Assembly (NCBI GenBank): GCA_944363865.1 | Contig: CALVVN010000074.1 | Coordinates: forward strand, 1 to 16,445 | Length of the DNA stretch: 16,445 nucleotides | Source: an uncultured Bacilli bacterium | Lineage (GTDB): Bacteria; Bacillota_I; Bacilli_A; RF39; UBA660 | Direction: 5' to 3' | Shown here: positions 14,373 to 16,445 of the stretch, in pieces | How the letters are laid out: each line of letters starts with the position of its first letter | Numbering within the stretch: the stretch's first letter is position 1 | Notes under the pieces: generated by a model | Databases searched by the model: none | Seen by the model: the letters and a program-made list of their open reading frames with translations, nothing else | Told to the model about the DNA's origin: nothing | Position numbers and translations under genes: made by a program

Positions 14373-15714
14373 GACAAACATATTTACCAGAGCTTTTAAA
14401 GGTTTTATCAATATTATTGACAAGATCATAATAACGCCATTCAGTAAATTAGCTTATACAATTACTGATAAATTAAATATTAAAAGTGGAACATTTGAAA
14501 AGTTTTTAAATAGACCAAACACATTATTATATCTATCACTGATACTAGCATTTACAACATTTGTATTAATAGACAATAGAGTAATAAATCTAATCTCATC
14601 AGAGTCTATAGTATTAGAAAATCAAATCGTGGATGTTGAATATAATGATGAAGCGTATGTAGTAGAAGGATTACCAGAAGATGTTGATATAGTATTAATG
14701 GGTAGAAAAATGGACTTATATTTAGCCGAACAGCTTGGAGAGCATAAATTAACTCTTGATTTAAGTGATTATGGAGTTGGAACTCACAAAGTAAACATAA
14801 AATATAACAACCCTGTAAATAATCTTGACTACATAATAAATCCTTCAGAAGTAACAGTTGTTATTTATCCAAAAGTAAGTGAAGTAAGAACATTATCAAT
14901 AGACGTATTAAATACAGATAAATTAAACGAAACATTAGTAGTAAGCAACGTACTACTTGATAGAGATGAAGTTATAATAAAATCACATGAAGCAAAATTA
15001 TCACAAGTTGCAAGTGTAAAAGCATTAATAGATGTTAATGCACTAAATGCTATACAAGCGGGGACATACACATTAGAAAATGTTAAACTAGTTGCATACG
15101 ATGAAGAAGGTACAGAACTTACAGACATTGAAATAATACCAGAAACAGTAACTGCAACAGTTACAATAACAAGCCCAAGTAAAGTTGTACCAATACAAAT
15201 AGTGCCAGTTGGCGAAGTCGCACCAGGAAGTGCCATAGAATCTATAGAAAGTAGTGTTTCACAGGTGACTGTTTATGCTGATGAAGAAATACTAGAATCA
15301 TTAAACTACATTGAAGTAGAAATAGATGTTACAGGATTAAACGAAGATAAAGTATTCCAAAAAGTAATTACTAAACCTAATGGAGCAAGAAGTATAAGCG
15401 AAACATCAATTACTATAAACGTTACAATGGAAGCAGAAACATCTAAAGAGTTTGTAGACATACCTATTGTATTTGAAAACTTGGCAAGTGGATTAAAAGT
15501 AAATGCTCAAAGTGAAGAAGATACTAAAGTTACAGTATCAGTCGGTGGTGTTGAAAGTTTACTAGAAAAATTAGAAGCAAGTGATATTAAAGCATACGTT
15601 GATTTACAAGGTTTAGGAGTAGGAACACACACAGTACCTGTATATGTAACTGGAGAAGATTTAAAATTAACTTATACAAGTAAAACACAAAATATAAGAA
15701 TAATAATAGAATAA
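14347..15714 (+). CDS. cdaR: CdaA regulator CdaR (YbbR-domain protein)
   Basis: CdaR is a membrane protein that binds CdaA and modulates cyclic di-AMP synthesis. This 455-residue copy has a longer than usual basic cytoplasmic N-terminus (1-57), a transmembrane helix at about 58-77 (LLYLSLILAFTTFVLIDN), and a large extracellular part. Four YbbR-like beta repeats can be seen at about 88-175, 178-273, 277-360 and 365-453. They carry recurring features such as LDLSDYGVGTHKV and VDLQGLGVGTHTVPV, and each ends in a VTVxI-like strand. The ATG overlaps cdaA by 26 nt, with AAGGTGAG about 4 nt upstream. A strong terminator ends the operon straight after the stop codon. Codon third positions are strongly A-biased, like the neighbouring right-hand genes. 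Confidence 0.94.
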   Translation: MKTKQKKNKTNIFTRAFKGFINIIDKIIITPFSKLAYTITDKLNIKSGTFEKFLNRPNTLLYLSLILAFTTFVLIDNRVINLISSESIVLENQIVDVEYNDEAYVVEGLPEDVDIVLMGRKMDLYLAEQLGEHKLTLDLSDYGVGTHKVNIKYNNPVNNLDYIINPSEVTVVIYPKVSEVRTLSIDVLNTDKLNETLVVSNVLLDRDEVIIKSHEAKLSQVASVKALIDVNALNAIQAGTYTLENVKLVAYDEEGTELTDIEIIPETVTATVTITSPSKVVPIQIVPVGEVAPGSAIESIESSVSQVTVYADEEILESLNYIEVEIDVTGLNEDKVFQKVITKPNGARSISETSITINVTMEAETSKEFVDIPIVFENLASGLKVNAQSEEDTKVTVSVGGVESLLEKLEASDIKAYVDLQGLGVGTHTVPVYVTGEDLKLTYTSKTQNIRIIIE

Positions 15715-15740
15715 AAAAACTGCAGATTTTGCAGTTTTTT
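15714..15740. terminator. Bidirectional terminator between cdaR and the DUF378 gene
   Basis: A perfect 11-bp stem pairs AAAAAACTGCA (15714-15724) with TGCAGTTTTTT (15730-15740) around the loop GATTT. The A and T tracts make it work in both directions. It sits between two convergent genes and overlaps the ends of both stop codons. Confidence 0.9.
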
Positions 15741-15942
15741 ACTTTTCCGGATGGAAAGGTTTTAAAAGAAGACCTATATTTATAATACCAGCCAAACCTA
15801 CAAGTGCATATACTAAATTAGTGAATAAAGAATCTACACCGAACATAGATGAAACTAGGTTAAAATCAAACAATCCAACTAAGCCCCAGTTAAGTGCACC
15901 TATAATAGTAAAAGCTAGACATATTTTTTGTAATATATCCAT
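15739..15942 (-). CDS. DUF378 small membrane protein
   Basis: This 67-residue protein has two membrane helices, at about residues 5-25 and 41-60, and matches the DUF378 family. The family signature is visible: IGALNWGLVGLFDFNLVSSMFG (14-35) followed by the second helix YALVGLAGIINIGLL. The function is unknown. I place the start at the ATG at 15942, because a perfect AGGAGG (15949-15954 on the complementary strand) lies 6 nt upstream. An ATG at 15957 would put that binding site inside the gene. It is the only minus-strand protein gene in the window and converges on cdaR. I found no confident promoter for it. Confidence 0.9.
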   Translation of the reverse strand: MDILQKICLAFTIIGALNWGLVGLFDFNLVSSMFGVDSLFTNLVYALVGLAGIINIGLLLKPFHPEK

Positions 15943-15986
15943 ATTATTCCTCCTCAATTATATTTTAAACAATTTTAACACTTTTA

Positions 15987-16015
15987 TTCATAAACGTTAT
16001 AAATATAAATATAAT
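15987..16015 (+). promoter_or_regulatory. Promoter of the lipoprotein gene
   Basis: A -35-like TTCATA (15987-15992), a 17-bp spacer and a perfect -10 box TATAAT (16010-16015) predict transcription from about 16022, 18 nt before the GTG start. The -35 box is only a partial match. Confidence 0.5.
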
Positions 16016-16039
16016 TTATTAATGATGGGGGAGAAAAAA

Positions 16040-16445
16040 GTGAAAAAGTTATTATTTATTTTATTATGTAGTATGCTAATTGTAGGCTGTGGAAAGGTAG
16101 ATTCAGAAAAAGCTTTAAAAGAATTTGAAACTATGGTAAATAACAGTGATAATTACAATTTATATGGTACAATGGAAATAATTAACAATGAAGACGTTTA
16201 CAACTATGAAGTGAGTGTATCATACTTAAAAGGAGACTATTACAAAGTCAATTTAGTTAATACTAACAATGATCATGAGCAAGTCATATTAAAAAACGAT
16301 GAAGGTGTATATGTTATAACACCATCATTAAACAAAAGTTTTAAATTCCAAAGTGATTGGCCAAATAATTCAAGTCAGACATATATATTAGAGTCGCTAC
16401 TAAACGACTTAAAAAATGATGCTAATAGAGAACTAATTGAAGAAG
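16040..16445 (+). CDS. LolA/GerS-like lipoprotein, cut by the window end
   Basis: This is the first 135 codons of a secreted lipoprotein. The signal peptide MKKLLFILLCSMLIVGC ends in the lipobox IVGC, so Cys17 should be lipidated and anchored to the outer face of the membrane. The mature part continues KALKEFETMVNNSDNYNLYG and then shows beta strands like those of the LolA-like fold found in Firmicutes germination and sporulation lipoproteins. The stretch TPSLNKSFKFQSDWP then NSSQTYILESLLNDL is typical of that group. The start codon is GTG, with the strong binding site GGGGGAG (16027-16033) 6 nt upstream. The gene runs off the right edge, so its length and C-terminal domain are unknown. LolA-like identity comes from the pattern and not a search. 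Confidence 0.82.
   Translation, partial: MKKLLFILLCSMLIVGCGKVDSEKALKEFETMVNNSDNYNLYGTMEIINNEDVYNYEVSVSYLKGDYYKVNLVNTNNDHEQVILKNDEGVYVITPSLNKSFKFQSDWPNNSSQTYILESLLNDLKNDANRELIEE

Noticed and set aside
349..15714. Possible use of the Mycoplasma code (TGA as Trp)
   Set aside because: Trp residues are encoded by TGG and no long gene has an in-frame TGA. Two genes end with TGA.
15943..15957. Longer DUF378 start at 15957
   Set aside because: That extension translates the AGGAGG ribosome binding site itself; the ATG at 15942 is correctly spaced.
1..16445. CRISPR arrays, insertion sequences, phage genes and riboswitches
   Set aside because: I saw no regularly spaced repeats, transposase or phage proteins, or conserved riboswitch or T-box motifs anywhere in the window.

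Overview
This is a very AT-rich, gene-dense stretch of a low-GC Gram-positive chromosome. Neighbouring ylbD and ylbE homologues, a parE-parC pair and a cdaA-cdaR pair point to the Bacilli. The base composition and short intergenic gaps suit an uncultured gut lineage of the RF39 or Mollicutes-related type, but that placement is inference. The standard genetic code fits: tryptophans are TGG, and no long gene contains an in-frame TGA. Nearly every protein gene lies on the + strand; the exceptions are three tRNAs and one small membrane-protein gene.

Left part (1-5512): a tRNA-Ile/tRNA-Glu operon runs leftward from its own promoter. A DUF5684-type membrane protein and the two subunits of topoisomerase IV (parE, parC) run rightward. 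Middle (5522-9306): a terminator whose 3' arm carries the next gene's ribosome binding site leads into ylbD-ylbE. Next comes a VbhA-like antitoxin with a Fic toxin gene broken by one in-frame TAA, then hemW and a membrane-anchored BMP/Med-like protein. The toxin-antitoxin module sits between two near-identical 34-bp promoter copies. A bidirectional terminator separates this block from a leftward tRNA-Ser(GCU).

Right of the tRNA (9483-11520): a single-pass membrane protein and a small acidic protein, both of unknown function, followed by two prepilin-like genes. Between the prepilin genes is an open in-frame remnant. At 11521-11808 there is a gene-poor gap, and across it the + strand changes from G>C with T-ending codons to A-ending codons with G at or below C. 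Co-oriented genes on either side of a replication fork convergence would look like this.

Right part (11809-16445): a YerB-like DUF3048 protein, a single-pass protein with a proline/glutamate-rich tail, the cyclic di-AMP synthase cdaA with its regulator cdaR, a convergent DUF378 membrane protein, and the start of a LolA/GerS-like lipoprotein cut by the window end.

The most interesting points are the broken Fic toxin beside an intact antitoxin, the duplicated promoter around that module, the Asp-to-Asn change in the ParE EGDSAGG motif, the composition switch at about 11.5-11.8 kb, and the pilin remnant. I saw no CRISPR array, insertion sequence or obviously new defence system.
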